From: Thermomonospora catenispora
GTDB taxonomy: Bacteria; Actinomycetota; Actinomycetes; Streptosporangiales; Streptosporangiaceae
Assembly (NCBI RefSeq): GCF_006363815.1
Contig: NZ_RRYT01000003.1
Span: 124,001-188,000 of the forward strand
Length of the DNA: 64,000 bases
Direction: 5' to 3'
A program made the position numbers and the translations under genes. This document shows positions 15,695 through 25,186 of this stretch, in pieces. The notes beneath the pieces are model-generated. The model saw nothing but the letters and a program-made list of their open reading frames with translations. It was not told where the DNA came from and ran no database searches. How positions within the stretch are numbered: the first letter of the stretch is position 1; every line of letters begins with the position of its first letter.

Positions 15695-16384
15695 ATGACG
15701 ATGACCGACCACCCCCCGGCGCGGGCCGGGTCCAAGACCATCGACGCCGGACTGCGCCTGCTGGAGATCCTGCGCGAACACCCCGACGGGCTCACCGTCA
15801 GCCAGCTCTCGCGCGCCTCCGGGCTGCACCGCAACGCCGTCACCCGGCATCTGACCGCACTGGGGCGGCATCGGCTGGTGGCCCGCGACGGCAACACCTA
15901 CTCCCTGGGCCTGGGCATCGTGGAGCTGAACGCGGCCGTCCTGCACCGGCTGCGGCAGGCCGCCGCGGCCGAACTGCAGGACCTGGCCGACCACTGCCAC
16001 GCCACCGCGTTCATCACCGTGCTCGACACCGAGGACGAGGCGGTGGTCCTCACCGTCGTGGAGCCGCGCGGCTCCACCATCCACGTCGCCTACCGGGCGG
16101 GCAACCGGCATCCCGTCGACCGGGGCGCCTCCGGCATCGCCATCCTGATCGGCCGCCCGCCCCGGCCCGGTGAACGCCGGGCCGTCGCCTCGGCCCGCCG
16201 CGTCGGCTACTCGGTCACCTTCGGGGAGCTGCAGGCCGGGGCGTGGGGACTGGCCGCCCCCATCCGCGTCGACGGCCGTCCCGCCGAGGCCAGCGTCGGC
16301 ATCGTGACCATCGGCGAGCAGGACGAGACCGTCATCGCCCCCCGCGTGCTGGCCGCCGCCGACCGCATCGCCCGCCTGCTGTGA
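15695..16384 (+). CDS. IclR-family transcriptional regulator
   Basis: A 229-residue IclR-type regulator. The N-terminal winged helix covers residues 12-70 (IDAGLRLLEILREHPDGLTV, then LSRASGLHRNAVTRHLTALG); the C-terminal GAF-like effector domain follows (ATAFITVLDTEDEAVVLTVV, HPVDRGASGIAI, GAWGLAAPIRVDG, ASVGIVTIG). The ATG is preceded by CGGGATCGGTGATGCCCC, with no strong GGAGG; a second ATG two codons on is possible. It lies 76 bases after the hydrolase and probably shares its transcript, so a metabolite of the hydrolase could be the effector. That link is only positional. Confidence 0.9.
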   Translation: MTMTDHPPARAGSKTIDAGLRLLEILREHPDGLTVSQLSRASGLHRNAVTRHLTALGRHRLVARDGNTYSLGLGIVELNAAVLHRLRQAAAAELQDLADHCHATAFITVLDTEDEAVVLTVVEPRGSTIHVAYRAGNRHPVDRGASGIAILIGRPPRPGERRAVASARRVGYSVTFGELQAGAWGLAAPIRVDGRPAEASVGIVTIGEQDETVIAPRVLAAADRIARLL

Positions 16385-16423
16385 CCGGCCTGTGCCCGGC
16401 GCGCCCCTCCCGCTCCGACCGGA

Positions 16424-16450
16424 TGTCACACATCGGCGGCCTCCTCCGTC
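16424..16450 (+). promoter_or_regulatory. ECF41-type promoter of the NDH-2-like gene
   Basis: TGTCACA (16424-16430), 16-base spacer, CGTC (16447-16450), 29 bases before the ATG. This is the exact form of the published ECF41 promoter as I recall it. An ECF41-type sigma factor is encoded at 41923-42813. Confidence 0.75.
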
Positions 16451-16479
16451 CTCGGGGGTGAGGACGAAGGGAGCGCGAT

Positions 16480-17589
16480 ATGCACATCGTGGTTCTCGGC
16501 GGCGGCTACGCGGGGCTCGCCGCGGCCAAGCTCATCGACCGGTGGACCGACGACGCCCGGGTGACGTTGGTCAACGAGCGGGACCGGTTCGTGGAGCGGG
16601 TGCTGCTGCATCAGCTCGCGGCGGGGCAACGCCTGCGGGACCGGTCGCTGCGGGACCTGCTGAAGGGCACCGACGTGTCGCTGGTGGTGGACCGGGTCGT
16701 CGGGATCGACGCCGACGCCCGGACGGTGCGGCTGGCCGGGGCGCAGTCCGACCTGCACTACGACCTGCTCGTCTACGCCCTGGGCAGCCGGGCCGACCTG
16801 GACACGGTGCCGGGGGCGGCCGAGCACGCCCACACCGTCGCCGATCTCGACGGTGCGCAGCGGCTGCGGGACCGGCTCCGCGACGGCGCCGAGACGGTCG
16901 CCGTCGTCGGAGGCGGGCTGACCGGTCTCGAAGTGGCCACCGAGATCGCCGAGACGTACCCGGGGATGAAGGTCGAGATGGTCACCGGCGGCGAGTTCGG
17001 CGCGACGCTGTCGGAGAAGGGCCGCGCCCACCTGCACCGGACGTTCGACCGGCTGGGCATCGACGTCCGGGATCGCGTGCGGGTCGCCAAGGTCGGCCCG
17101 GACGGGCTGGTGCTGGAGGACGGCGGCCTCGTCCGCGCCGACACCGTGGTGTGGTCGACCGGGTTCCGGGTGCCGGACCTGGCCCGGCAGGCCGGGTTCG
17201 CGGTGAAGGCCGACGGCCGCATGGTCGTGGACGACACGCTGCGTTCCACGTCGCACCCGGAGGTGTACGGGATCGGTGATGCGGCGGCGGCCAGGGGGTC
17301 CAGCGGTCAGGAGCTCCGGATGGCCTGCGCCAGCGGCCTGCCGACCGCGCAGGCGGCCGCGAGGGCTATCGCCGCCCGGCTGGCCGGCAAGGAGCCCAGG
17401 CCGCTGAAGTTCGGCTACTACCAGCAGTGCATCAGCCTGGGCCGCAAGGACGGGCTCATCCAGTTCGTCCACGCCGACGACAGCCCGCGCAAGGCCGTGC
17501 TGACCGGCCGGCTCGCCGCCCGCTACAAGGACACGGTCATCCGCACCGTGGCCCTCTTCCAGCGCCACCCGACCATCCCGGTCTCCTGA
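16480..17589 (+). CDS. NAD(P)/FAD-dependent oxidoreductase, NDH-2-like
   Basis: A 369-residue flavoprotein of the type II NADH dehydrogenase/ferredoxin reductase-like group. An FAD-binding Rossmann motif starts at residue 5 (VLGGGYAGLAAAKLID), the NAD(P) motif is near residue 142 (VAVVGGGLTGLEVATEIAE), and VYGIGDAAAA is the C-terminal FAD motif. It is shorter than respiratory NDH-2 and lacks an obvious membrane anchor; the C-terminus carries FGYYQQCISLGRKDGLIQ. The ribosome site GAAGGGAG is well placed. A perfect ECF41-type promoter precedes it, suggesting a stress-regulated redox role. Confidence 0.9.
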   Translation: MHIVVLGGGYAGLAAAKLIDRWTDDARVTLVNERDRFVERVLLHQLAAGQRLRDRSLRDLLKGTDVSLVVDRVVGIDADARTVRLAGAQSDLHYDLLVYALGSRADLDTVPGAAEHAHTVADLDGAQRLRDRLRDGAETVAVVGGGLTGLEVATEIAETYPGMKVEMVTGGEFGATLSEKGRAHLHRTFDRLGIDVRDRVRVAKVGPDGLVLEDGGLVRADTVVWSTGFRVPDLARQAGFAVKADGRMVVDDTLRSTSHPEVYGIGDAAAARGSSGQELRMACASGLPTAQAAARAIAARLAGKEPRPLKFGYYQQCISLGRKDGLIQFVHADDSPRKAVLTGRLAARYKDTVIRTVALFQRHPTIPVS

Positions 17590-17606
17590 CCGGAGAGGAC
17601 GGAGGC

Positions 17607-17637
17607 GTCGTGCGGGGGCGACCGGCCCCCGCACGAC
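17607..17637 (+). terminator. Terminator of the NDH-2-like gene
   Basis: Perfect 13-bp stem (GTCGTGCGGGGGC and its complement), loop GACCG, followed by CTTTC. Confidence 0.85.
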
Positions 17638-17723
17638 CTTTCGGGTCGCCTGCGGATCCTCGGCGGCCGTCCGTGGACCGGCTGCGATCGTCCGAGGCCC
17701 GTCCGAGGAGTGCTCGAGGACCG

Positions 17724-17754
17724 CCCGCGGGACCTTTGCCGGTCGTCCCGCGGG
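17724..17754 (-). terminator. Terminator of the DMT gene
   Basis: Arms CCCGCGGGAC and GTCCCGCGGG around an 11-base loop, directly after the DMT stop codon on the minus strand. Confidence 0.7.
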
Positions 17755-18636
17755 TCACCTGCGGCGGGACAGCGCCACCCCGGTCAGGCAGAGCGCCCCG
17801 CCCAGCAGGGCCAGCGGCCGGGGGAACTCCCCGAGCAGCGCCGCGGCCAGCACGATGGTCACCGGCGGCACCAGGTACGTCGAGACGCCCAGCCGCCCGG
17901 CGTCCATCCGGGCCAGCGCGTACGCCCAGGTGCTGAACGCCAGCGCGGTCGGCACCAGCCCCAGATAGGCCAGCCCGGCGGTGGCGCCCGCCGGGGCGTC
18001 GCGGAGGTCGGTCAGGAGCGCCGGCGCGTACGGCAGGCAGGCGACGGCGCCGATCACGCAGGCCAGCCAGGTCACCTGGAGGGCCGGCAGCCGGGCCAGC
18101 ACGGGCTTTTGGCTGAGCACCCCGACGGCGTAGGTGACGGCGGCGACCAGGCACAGCAGCACGCCCGCCACCGAGGCGTCGCCCTCGCCGGAGGAGGTCC
18201 CCAGCCCGATCAGCACCGCGCCGGTGAACGCCACCGCCAGCCCCGCCAGCAGCCAGCGGGGGAAGCCCTCGCCCAGCAGCAGCCCGGCGAACACCGCGAT
18301 CAGGATCGGCCCGATGTTCACCAGCATGGCCGTGGTCCCGGCGTCCACCTGCCGCTCGGCGGCGTTCAACGCCACGTTGTAGACGGCGAACCAGGCCACC
18401 CCGCACAGCGCGAGCAGCGCCCACTCCCGGCGGGTGGGCGTCACCCAGGCGCGGCGGGCCGCCACCATGCCGCCGAGCGCGAGCGCGCCGACCAGCAGCC
18501 GCCCGAGCGCCAGCGTCCCGGGCTCATAGCTGCGGCCGACCCAGCGGATCGCCACGAACGCCGAGGCCCACGCCACGATGGTGATCGCCACCGCGGCCAG
18601 CGCCGCGGTCTTCCCGGAGGTCGCCTGCGAGGTCAC
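17755..18636 (-). CDS. EamA/DMT-superfamily transporter
   Basis: A 293-residue membrane protein with ten predicted helices in two EamA repeats. The first begins AAVAITIVAWASAFVAIRWV and includes LGRLLVGALALGGM; the second includes LCLVAAVTYAVGVLSQKPVL and ends LALLGGALCLTGVALSRRR. Such proteins usually export amino acids, metabolites or drugs. The GTG start is preceded by GGGTGACC without a strong ribosome site. It is monocistronic and convergent with the flavoprotein gene. No substrate can be assigned. Confidence 0.9.
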   Translation of the reverse strand: MTSQATSGKTAALAAVAITIVAWASAFVAIRWVGRSYEPGTLALGRLLVGALALGGMVAARRAWVTPTRREWALLALCGVAWFAVYNVALNAAERQVDAGTTAMLVNIGPILIAVFAGLLLGEGFPRWLLAGLAVAFTGAVLIGLGTSSGEGDASVAGVLLCLVAAVTYAVGVLSQKPVLARLPALQVTWLACVIGAVACLPYAPALLTDLRDAPAGATAGLAYLGLVPTALAFSTWAYALARMDAGRLGVSTYLVPPVTIVLAAALLGEFPRPLALLGGALCLTGVALSRRR

Positions 18637-18737
18637 CCGACAACGCTAGGGGCGGCCGATCCGCACCGACCAGCGGTTTTCGGACAAGGAAATCCCCGAG
18701 TCCCGGTGGCGACCGTTCCCGCCGGCCCGCGGGCAGG

Positions 18738-19898
18738 TCACAGCAGGCCGGCGTCGAGGACCTCCCCCAGCAGCGGCGTCCACTCCGGGCGCCAGGCGGG
18801 GTCGCGTCCCATGAACTCCTCCTGGATCGCCCTCAGCGCCCTCTCGCCCGGGGAAGGGCCGGTCCACCAGACCGGCACGGTGTCATAGGCGCGGAGGACG
18901 TCCGGGTCCGGTGAGCGCTCGAACGCGATGAGGGCATGCAGCCAGCGGCCCGTCCGAGGGTCGCCTTCGGCCTCCCGCCATGCATCGATGATCTCCGCCT
19001 CCGGCGTGGACGGCCGCATGCTCTCCCAGCGGCCGTGGAGTGAGAACATCAGCCCGTCGCCCCCGAAGCCCGTCACCAGGCCGATCGATCCGCGACCGAC
19101 CATCCACCGCACCACCGTGTCGGGCTCGGGGTGCTCGGGACGCGTGAGCTCCGGTGCGCTGCGCGAGGCCATGACGATCGCCCGGCTGACCCGCTCCGGC
19201 GCGGCGATCGGCGGCCGACGGCCCGCGGGCTCGCCCGCTCCCGCGGGGAGGCGGGGCCGGCCTGAGCCCGGGGCAAGCCCCGTCCAGGCGGCGACCTGCA
19301 GGGCCGCCCTCGGGTCGGGCTCGCCGTTCCTGGGGTCGAGGCTCAGCCGGGGCAGCACCGCCTCGAGCAGCGACTCGGTCACCTGCCGCCGATGCGCCGC
19401 CTCCCGCAACGCGTCGTATGCGGCGCGGGCGTCGCCCGTGTCGAGGTCCACCCGCGCCGGGGGAAGCCCATCGCAACGGTCCAGCGCATGGGCGCCTCCC
19501 CCGTGCGCGGTCGTCGTTTCCGGGCGGTCCGGATAGGGGGCGTGGCCCCAGCGGGACCCGTCCCACCAGTAGACGAACGAGAGGCCGAGATCGCGCTGCA
19601 GGGCGGTCAGCCTCTCCCACGGCAACCAGCCGGGGCCGCCCGCCAGCGGATCCGCCGACGCGACGGCCCCGGCGAGCCAGGCGCTCGGGACGTTGCCGTA
19701 GAACACCGCCCGGTCGCCGCCCTCGACCCAGCTCAGCTCCCACCAGATGTCCCGGTAGTGGTCGCGAAGGCCGACTCCTTCTCCGGTCACGGTGAAGGTG
19801 TTCCGCAGGCTGCCCAGCCCCACGCAGACCACGGCCCGGATCGCCGTCTCCGTCCACAGCGTCTCCGGCGGCGGCACCGGACCGGCGTCCACGTCCAT
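18738..19898 (-). CDS. Protein of unknown function
   Basis: A 386-residue soluble protein, rich in Trp in the N-terminal third ([51 protein letters not shown]). A Pro/Arg-rich linker near residue 230 divides it from a C-terminal half with [19 protein letters not shown] and [21 protein letters not shown] recognise no family. The ATG was chosen because GGAGGG stands five bases before it; the frame continues upstream without coding character. It is divergent from pyrD, separated by 163 bases, and 101 bases from the DMT gene start. Confidence 0.75.
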   Translation of the reverse strand: MDVDAGPVPPPETLWTETAIRAVVCVGLGSLRNTFTVTGEGVGLRDHYRDIWWELSWVEGGDRAVFYGNVPSAWLAGAVASADPLAGGPGWLPWERLTALQRDLGLSFVYWWDGSRWGHAPYPDRPETTTAHGGGAHALDRCDGLPPARVDLDTGDARAAYDALREAAHRRQVTESLLEAVLPRLSLDPRNGEPDPRAALQVAAWTGLAPGSGRPRLPAGAGEPAGRRPPIAAPERVSRAIVMASRSAPELTRPEHPEPDTVVRWMVGRGSIGLVTGFGGDGLMFSLHGRWESMRPSTPEAEIIDAWREAEGDPRTGRWLHALIAFERSPDPDVLRAYDTVPVWWTGPSPGERALRAIQEEFMGRDPAWRPEWTPLLGEVLDAGLL

Positions 19899-20061
19899 CA
19901 CGTCCCTCCCCCGTTCCTCCGTCGGCGCGTGCGGTGATCGGACGGCGGGCGGCCCGGGGCGGTTCACCGCTCGACGGCGAGGCGACCGCGGCCCCCGACC
20001 GGGGGACGGCGTCGGCGGGCGGGTGGGCCCGCGCCGGGCGGGCCTGACAGAATCGACGCCG

Positions 20062-21144
20062 ATGTACGCGCTGCTCTTCTCCATGGTCATCGCCCGGATC
20101 CCCGCCGAGACCGTGCACCGCGTCACGCTGCGGCTGCTGCGCTGGATGCAAGCGGTGCCCGGGCTGACCGGGCTGCTGCGGCGGATGCTGGCGCCGCGTG
20201 ATCCGGCGTTGCGGGTCCGGGCGCTGGGGCTGGAGTTCCCCGGTCCGCTGGGACTGGCCGCCGGGTTCGACAAGGACGCCGAGGCGTACCGGGCGCTGGG
20301 GGCGTTCGGGTTCTCCCATGTGGAGATCGGCACCGTCACCGGGCGCGCCCAGCCGGGCAACCCCAGGCCGCGGCTGTTCCGGCTGCCCGCCGACCGGGCG
20401 GTGATCAACCGGATGGGCTTCAACAACCAGGGGTCGGAGGCGGCGGCGCGGCGGCTGCGCGGCCGGCGGTCCGATGTGATCGTGGGCGCGAACATCGGCA
20501 AGACCAAGGCGGTGCCCGAGGAGGAGGCGATCGCCGACTACGTGACCAGCGCCCGCCGGCTGGCCCCGCACGCCGACTACCTGGTGGTGAACGTCAGCTC
20601 GCCCAACACCCCCGGGCTGCGCGACCTGCAGGCGGTGGAGCGGCTCCGTCCGCTGCTGACGGCCGTCCGCGAGGCCGCCGACGAAGCGAGCCCCGACCGG
20701 CGGGTGCCGCTGCTGGTCAAGATCGCCCCGGATCTGGCCGACGAGGACATCGACGCGGTCGCCGACCTGGCCCTGGAGCTGGGGCTGGACGGCGTCATCG
20801 CGACCAACACCACCATCGCCCGGCAGGGCCTGCGCAGCGCCCCCGAGCTGACCGCGCAGACCGGCGGCCTGTCCGGCGCGCCGCTGAAGGAGCGGTCGAT
20901 GCAGGTGCTGCGGCGGCTGCGGGCCCGGGTCGGCGACCGGCTGGTGCTGATCTCGGTCGGCGGCGTGGAGAACGCCGACGACGTGTGGGAGCGGCTCCGC
21001 GCCGGGGCCACCCTGGTGCAGGCCTACACGGGCATGATCTACGGCGGTCCGTTGTGGGCGCACCGGGTCCACCGCGACCTGGCGCGCCGGCTGCGGGGGA
21101 GCGCGTACGCCGCCGTCCAGGACGCCATCGGCCCGCGCGGCTAG
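20062..21144 (+). CDS. pyrD: Dihydroorotate dehydrogenase (quinone), class 2
   Basis: A 360-residue membrane-associated flavoenzyme that oxidises dihydroorotate to orotate with quinone, the fourth step of pyrimidine synthesis. Class 2 features: the N-terminal helical extension ([20 protein letters not shown]), [23 protein letters not shown] contacts in [16 protein letters not shown], the catalytic Ser region [29 protein letters not shown], and the phosphate site [19 protein letters not shown] fits the usual family start although the frame is open upstream. Its stop overlaps the convergent methyltransferase by four bases. Confidence 0.96.
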   Translation: MYALLFSMVIARIPAETVHRVTLRLLRWMQAVPGLTGLLRRMLAPRDPALRVRALGLEFPGPLGLAAGFDKDAEAYRALGAFGFSHVEIGTVTGRAQPGNPRPRLFRLPADRAVINRMGFNNQGSEAAARRLRGRRSDVIVGANIGKTKAVPEEEAIADYVTSARRLAPHADYLVVNVSSPNTPGLRDLQAVERLRPLLTAVREAADEASPDRRVPLLVKIAPDLADEDIDAVADLALELGLDGVIATNTTIARQGLRSAPELTAQTGGLSGAPLKERSMQVLRRLRARVGDRLVLISVGGVENADDVWERLRAGATLVQAYTGMIYGGPLWAHRVHRDLARRLRGSAYAAVQDAIGPRG

Positions 21145-22622
21145 GCGCGGCCGGTTTCCTCGCCGGCCGCCTCGCCGGTCACCTCGAAGAAGCCGTCCGC
21201 GATCAGCTCGGGCAGCACCGCGTCGGCGTGCGCCCGGACCTGCTCCGGCGACAGGTCCAGGAGCTGGGCGATGGCGTCCAGCAGCGGCGGCAGCGGCAGC
21301 GCGCCGTCGCACACTCCGGCGAGCGCGGCCTCGACGGTGCCGACCGCGGCGGCCCGGCGCAGCCCGCCGCGCTGGCGGAGCACGATCCGCTCGGGATCCT
21401 CGGCCCCGGGCGGGCCGATCTGCTCCTGCGCGATGTCCACAGCCGTCCGCAAGCCCTGTGGACAGGCTGTGGAAAACTTCGATCCGGCGACCAGTCCGTC
21501 GAGCACCCGTTCCACATACGCGCCGACCGGCTGCTCCACCGGGTGCCGGATCTCCTCCACCCGCACGACGGGGTCGGCGGCGCCGCTGTTGCGCAGGGTG
21601 ATCCAGCCGAACCCGATCCCCGTCGCCCCCCACCGTTCGAGGCAGTCCAGCCAGGCGTCGTATCGCGTCGTGTACTCGGCGGTGCCGGCCTCGCAGGAGT
21701 CCCGCAGCCACAGCTCGACGTACTCGGCGGGGTCCTGCACATCGCGCTGGACGATCCAGGCGTCGCACCCCGCCGGCACCCATCCGGCGAGCCGCTCCTG
21801 CCACGGTTCACCCTCGATGAGCAGCCAATTCGCCAGCATCTGGCACCAGCCGCCCTCGGTCAGCCGCTGCGGCGCGCCGGCCACCAGCCGCCGGCACACC
21901 TCGTCGCCGGGCAGTCCCGACTCCCGGTAGGTCAGCCCCTCTCCGGGGGAGATCACGAACGGCGGGTTGGAGACGATCAGGTCGAACCGCCGGTCCGCGA
22001 CCGGCTCGAACAGCGACCCGTGGAGCAGCTTCACCCCCTCCACCCCGGACAGCGCGAAGCTCATCCGGGCCAGCTGCAGCGCCCGCGGGTTCAGGTCCGT
22101 GGCGGTGATGCTCCGGGCCCGGTCCGCCAGGTGCAGCACCTGCACTCCACAGCCCGTGCCGAGATCGAGGGCGTTGTCCACAGGCCTGTGGACAACCAGT
22201 TGCGCCAGGCCCGCCGAGGCCCCGCCCGACCCCACCACATGGTCGGGCCGCGGCGTCCGCTTCGACCCCGGCCGCACCGCCAGATCCGACACCGCGTACC
22301 CCAGGTGCCGCCCGTCCACCCCCTCGACCGGTTGCACGCGCAGCAGCGGCCGGGCCCGTTCCCCGACCCGCTCCGCCAGCCCGGCGGCGAAGAACTCCTC
22401 CGGCACCGCCGTGGCCGCCACCGGCACCTGCAACCACAGCAGCCGGACGAAGACCTCCAGCGGGCTCCCGCCCGTCGTCGCCCGCAACGCCGGAACGATC
22501 TCCTCCCGGGCCAGCGCGCCGCCGGCCACCGGCCCCAGCAGCGCCCGCACCCGGGCGACCGTGTACTCCGCCCGCTCCAGGGCCGCTCGGACCCCGGTCA
22601 ACACCTCGTCGGAAACGCTCAC
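21141..22622 (-). CDS. SAM-dependent methyltransferase with NPPF motif
   Basis: A 493-residue protein whose centre is a class I methyltransferase: [19 protein letters not shown] (SAM motif I near residue 150), [11 protein letters not shown], and [14 protein letters not shown] (catalytic NPPF, as in HemK/RlmG-type Gln or base N-methylases). An N-terminal domain of 120 residues and a C-terminal region of about 200 residues are of unknown role. Orthologues are widespread in actinomycetes. Two stretches use rare A/T-ending codons and contain DnaA-box-like sequences. The ends of this gene and pyrD overlap tail to tail. Confidence 0.88.
   Translation of the reverse strand: MSVSDEVLTGVRAALERAEYTVARVRALLGPVAGGALAREEIVPALRATTGGSPLEVFVRLLWLQVPVAATAVPEEFFAAGLAERVGERARPLLRVQPVEGVDGRHLGYAVSDLAVRPGSKRTPRPDHVVGSGGASAGLAQLVVHRPVDNALDLGTGCGVQVLHLADRARSITATDLNPRALQLARMSFALSGVEGVKLLHGSLFEPVADRRFDLIVSNPPFVISPGEGLTYRESGLPGDEVCRRLVAGAPQRLTEGGWCQMLANWLLIEGEPWQERLAGWVPAGCDAWIVQRDVQDPAEYVELWLRDSCEAGTAEYTTRYDAWLDCLERWGATGIGFGWITLRNSGAADPVVRVEEIRHPVEQPVGAYVERVLDGLVAGSKFSTACPQGLRTAVDIAQEQIGPPGAEDPERIVLRQRGGLRRAAAVGTVEAALAGVCDGALPLPPLLDAIAQLLDLSPEQVRAHADAVLPELIADGFFEVTGEAAGEETGRA
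21433..21476. other. Three DnaA-box-like 9-mers
   Basis: ATGTCCACA (21433-21441, plus), CTGTCCACA (21457-21465, minus) and TTTTCCACA (21468-21476, minus) each match TTGTCCACA at 8 of 9 positions within 44 bp. They encode the stretch around [15 protein letters not shown] with rare codons TTT, ACA, CCA and TTG. Confidence 0.6.
22173..22196. other. Two perfect inverted DnaA boxes
   Basis: TTGTCCACA (22174-22182) and its reverse complement (22187-22195) form a perfect 24-bp palindrome inside the methyltransferase gene, just before the codons for the SAM motif. TTGTCCACA is the preferred actinomycete DnaA box. Confidence 0.65.
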
Positions 22623-22669
22623 CCGCCCATCCTGCCCGCGGCGGGACGCTCTCGCGCCCGCAACGGCGA

Positions 22670-22688
22670 GCCCGCCTGCGCGGCGGGC
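22670..22688 (-). terminator. Terminator of the amidase gene
   Basis: Arms GCCCGCC/GGCGGGC with loop TGCGC, 22 bases after the amidase stop on the minus strand. Confidence 0.55.
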
Positions 22689-22709
22689 CGGTCGCGGGCG
22701 GAACGGGGG

Positions 22710-23549
22710 TCAGGACAGGTAGTTCTGCAGGCCCTGGGCGAGGGACTGGGCGATGCGCTTGCGGAACGCGGCGTTGGAGAGCTTGCCGGCGTCGCCGGAG
22801 TTCCGCATGTTGCCGCACTCGATGAAGACCTTCGGCACCTTGGACAGGTTGAGGCCGCCGAGGTCGTCGCGGCGGTCGATGGCGTCCCCGCCGCCGCGAT
22901 AGTTGGAGTACGGCAGGCCGGTGCCCTTGGCGAACGCGTCCCGGACGGCCAGCGCCAGCCGGTGCGACTCCTCGACCACCGTGGCGTTGTTGACCCCGCG
23001 GATCAGGGCGGGCTCGATGACGTGGAAGCCGTGCTGACCGGGACCCGCCCCGTCGGCGTGGATCGAGATGGCCGCGTCGGCCTTCTCCCGGTTGCCGATC
23101 TCGGCGCGGCGGTCGACGCACGGCCCGACGCCCTTGTCGTCGGAGCGGGTGAGCACCACCCGGGCGCCCCGCTCGGCCAGGATCTCGCGCAGCCGGAACG
23201 CCACGTCCCAGGCGAAGGCGTGCTCGGGGTAGCCGGCGTTGGTGGAGGTGCCGGTGGTGTCGCAGGCCTTCTTGCCGTTCCCGACGTCCACCTGCCGGTT
23301 GATGGCGCGCGGGTTGCGGGCGTTGCCGCCGTTGTGGCCGGGGTCGATCACGATGGTCTTGCCGCGCAGCCCCGGCGCGCCCTCCGTCGCCCGGGGGGAG
23401 CCGCCGTCCTGCGTGGCGGCCGTGGGCGGGGGAACGGCGCGGGAGGAGCGGGAGTCCTCGACGCCGCCGTCACCGCCGTCGCACGCGGTGAGCGCCGCGA
23501 CGCCCAAGGCCAGCACCACCGCCGCCGACCTGCATCGCCGGATGCCCAC
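22710..23549 (-). CDS. N-acetylmuramoyl-L-alanine amidase (Amidase_3), lipoprotein
   Basis: A 279-residue zinc amidase that cleaves the MurNAc-L-Ala bond of peptidoglycan. A lipoprotein signal (VVLALGVAALTAC) anchors it to the outer face of the membrane. After a Ser/Pro linker the catalytic domain shows IVIDPGHNGGN (Zn His), AFAWDVAFRLREIL, AAISIHADGAG (Zn His) and VFIECGNMRNSGDAGKL (catalytic Glu). The GTG start is preferred because GGGGGG stands five bases before it; an ATG nine codons upstream lacks a ribosome site. Confidence 0.93.
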   Translation of the reverse strand: MGIRRCRSAAVVLALGVAALTACDGGDGGVEDSRSSRAVPPPTAATQDGGSPRATEGAPGLRGKTIVIDPGHNGGNARNPRAINRQVDVGNGKKACDTTGTSTNAGYPEHAFAWDVAFRLREILAERGARVVLTRSDDKGVGPCVDRRAEIGNREKADAAISIHADGAGPGQHGFHVIEPALIRGVNNATVVEESHRLALAVRDAFAKGTGLPYSNYRGGGDAIDRRDDLGGLNLSKVPKVFIECGNMRNSGDAGKLSNAAFRKRIAQSLAQGLQNYLS

Positions 23550-23684
23550 GATTACCCCCCGAGACGGATTCGTCATCGACGCTGCCAGTCTGCCCGCGCG
23601 TTCGCATACGTCAACCGGCCCGCACGGGCGTCTCCGGGACGAGACCACCGAGCCAGTGTGGCAAAAGTCATGCCCGCAGGTGCG

Positions 23685-23930
23685 CTACTCCGCCCCGGAG
23701 CCGTCCTCGATCCGGCCGAGCAGCGCCGCGAGCGCGTGCGCCTCCTCCGCGTCCAGGCCCAGCACCACCCGCGGCCGGCCCCAGGGATGGTCGATGGAGT
23801 GGGCCACATAGCTGGCCACCGACTCATGGCCGTCGTCGGTCAGGCCGCGCGCGAGCCGCCACCGCGACCAGGCGCGTTCCAGTTCGCGTGCGGCGCGCTG
23901 GGCGCACGACACCAGCTCCGGATCACGCAC
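23685..23930 (-). CDS. Small conserved protein of unknown function
   Basis: An 81-residue soluble protein: CAQRAARELERAWSRWRLAR, then YVAHSIDHPWGRPRVVLGLD, then AEEAHALAALLGRIEDG. The N-terminal half is a basic amphipathic helix and the C-terminal half an acidic helix. No family is recognised. The GTG start has GGGGAGG four bases upstream; the frame is open further back but without a ribosome site. It stands alone between the amidase and lacI-type genes on the same strand. Confidence 0.7.
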   Translation of the reverse strand: MRDPELVSCAQRAARELERAWSRWRLARGLTDDGHESVASYVAHSIDHPWGRPRVVLGLDAEEAHALAALLGRIEDGSGAE

Positions 23931-24115
23931 GGATCCTCCCCCCTCACTGAGCAGGTTCGTCCCCGCCCGGCGTGTCCCCGGCGGGGACGGCGCCACCCCA
24001 TTAACCACCGGGGGACGGCGGCGCGACCCTCGGTTGCGCGAGCCTTGACCGACCTCTTACCGGGAACCGGCGGCGGTCCGGGGCATCGGGCCTCGGAAGG
24101 CCGGGCCGCCGGATC

Positions 24116-25186
24116 TCAAGAGGGTGCCGGACCGGTGGTGGAGCGCACCACCAGGTGCGGGACGACCAGGTTCTGCCGGGGCGGACGGGAGGGGTCCTCG
24201 ATCCGGGCGCGCAGCATCTCGGCGGCGATCCGGCCCATGTCGCGGCGGGGCTGGTCCACGCTGGTCAGCGAGATGTGCCGGATCGCGGCCAGATGCGTGT
24301 TGTCATAGCCCACGACCGACACGTCCTCGGGCACCTTCAGCCCCAGCTCGTCGGCCGCCGACAGCACGCCGGTGGCGACCAGGTCGTTCGGGGCGAAGAT
24401 CGCGGTCGGCCGGTCCGGACGCGACAGCAGGGTGCGGGCCGCCCGGTAGCCGCCCTCCTCGGTGAAGTCGCCGGGCTCGACCGTGATCTGCTCGGCCAGG
24501 TCGTGCTTGCGCATCGCGTTCTCATAGCCGGATCGCCGGTAGCGGGCGGTGGTGGAGGGCGCGCCCTCGATGTGGGCGATGCGGCGATGCCCCAGTCGGA
24601 CCAGATGGTCGACCGCCAGGCTGGCGCCCAGCTCGTCGTCGTCGACCACGATGTCCACGCCGTCCACGTCGCGTTCGCCGACGACCACCACCGGGACGTT
24701 GGCGGCGGCCTCCTGCAGCGAGTCGGGCACCACGCTGAGCAGCACCAGCCCGTCCACCCGCATCTCCAGGAACGCCTCGACCGCCTCGGCCTCGAACAGC
24801 GGATCCCAGCGTCCGCTGCCGACCAGCATTCGCAGGCCCTCGCCGTGCAGGCTCTCCTGCAGGCCGTCGAGGAACTCGGCGAAGAACGGGTTGTGCAGAT
24901 CGGCCACGATCGCGCCGATCAGCCGGGTGCGGCCCTCGACCAGGCTGCGGGCCACCGCGTTGGGCCGATACCCCAGCTCCCGGGCGGCCTTGAGCACGGC
25001 CTGGCGGCGTCGTTCGCTCACATGCGGAGAACCGCGCATCACCAGCGAGACCAGGGACTTGGACACACCGGCGCGTTCGGCGACGTTGCGGATCGTGGGT
25101 TTGGCCCGTTTGGGGGCGGCCGGGCGCGGCGGGGACTCCCCGCTCTGGTCGGCTCCGGCGGGGGGAACACCTTCACGAGCTGACAT
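24116..25186 (-). CDS. LacI-family transcriptional regulator
   Basis: A 356-residue LacI/GalR-type regulator. The helix-turn-helix and hinge are at residues 30-85 (TIRNVAERAGVSKSLVSLVM, RGSPHVSERRRQAVLKAARE, LGYRPNAVARSL). The periplasmic-binding-like effector domain follows: LIGAIVADLHNPFFAEFLDG, VDGLVLLSVVPD, DHLVRLGHRRIAHIEG, PTAIFAPNDLVATGVL, SVVGYDNTHLAAIRHISLTS. The basic 28-residue N-terminal tail is unusual but common in actinomycetes. ATG has AGGAG four bases upstream. No sugar genes are adjacent, so the effector is unknown. Confidence 0.93.
   Translation of the reverse strand: MSAREGVPPAGADQSGESPPRPAAPKRAKPTIRNVAERAGVSKSLVSLVMRGSPHVSERRRQAVLKAARELGYRPNAVARSLVEGRTRLIGAIVADLHNPFFAEFLDGLQESLHGEGLRMLVGSGRWDPLFEAEAVEAFLEMRVDGLVLLSVVPDSLQEAAANVPVVVVGERDVDGVDIVVDDDELGASLAVDHLVRLGHRRIAHIEGAPSTTARYRRSGYENAMRKHDLAEQITVEPGDFTEEGGYRAARTLLSRPDRPTAIFAPNDLVATGVLSAADELGLKVPEDVSVVGYDNTHLAAIRHISLTSVDQPRRDMGRIAAEMLRARIEDPSRPPRQNLVVPHLVVRSTTGPAPS

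Noticed and set aside
21433-22196. DnaA-box cluster considered as a replication origin
   Set aside because: No dnaA, dnaN or parAB genes nearby, no AT-rich unwinding region, and the boxes lie inside a gene.
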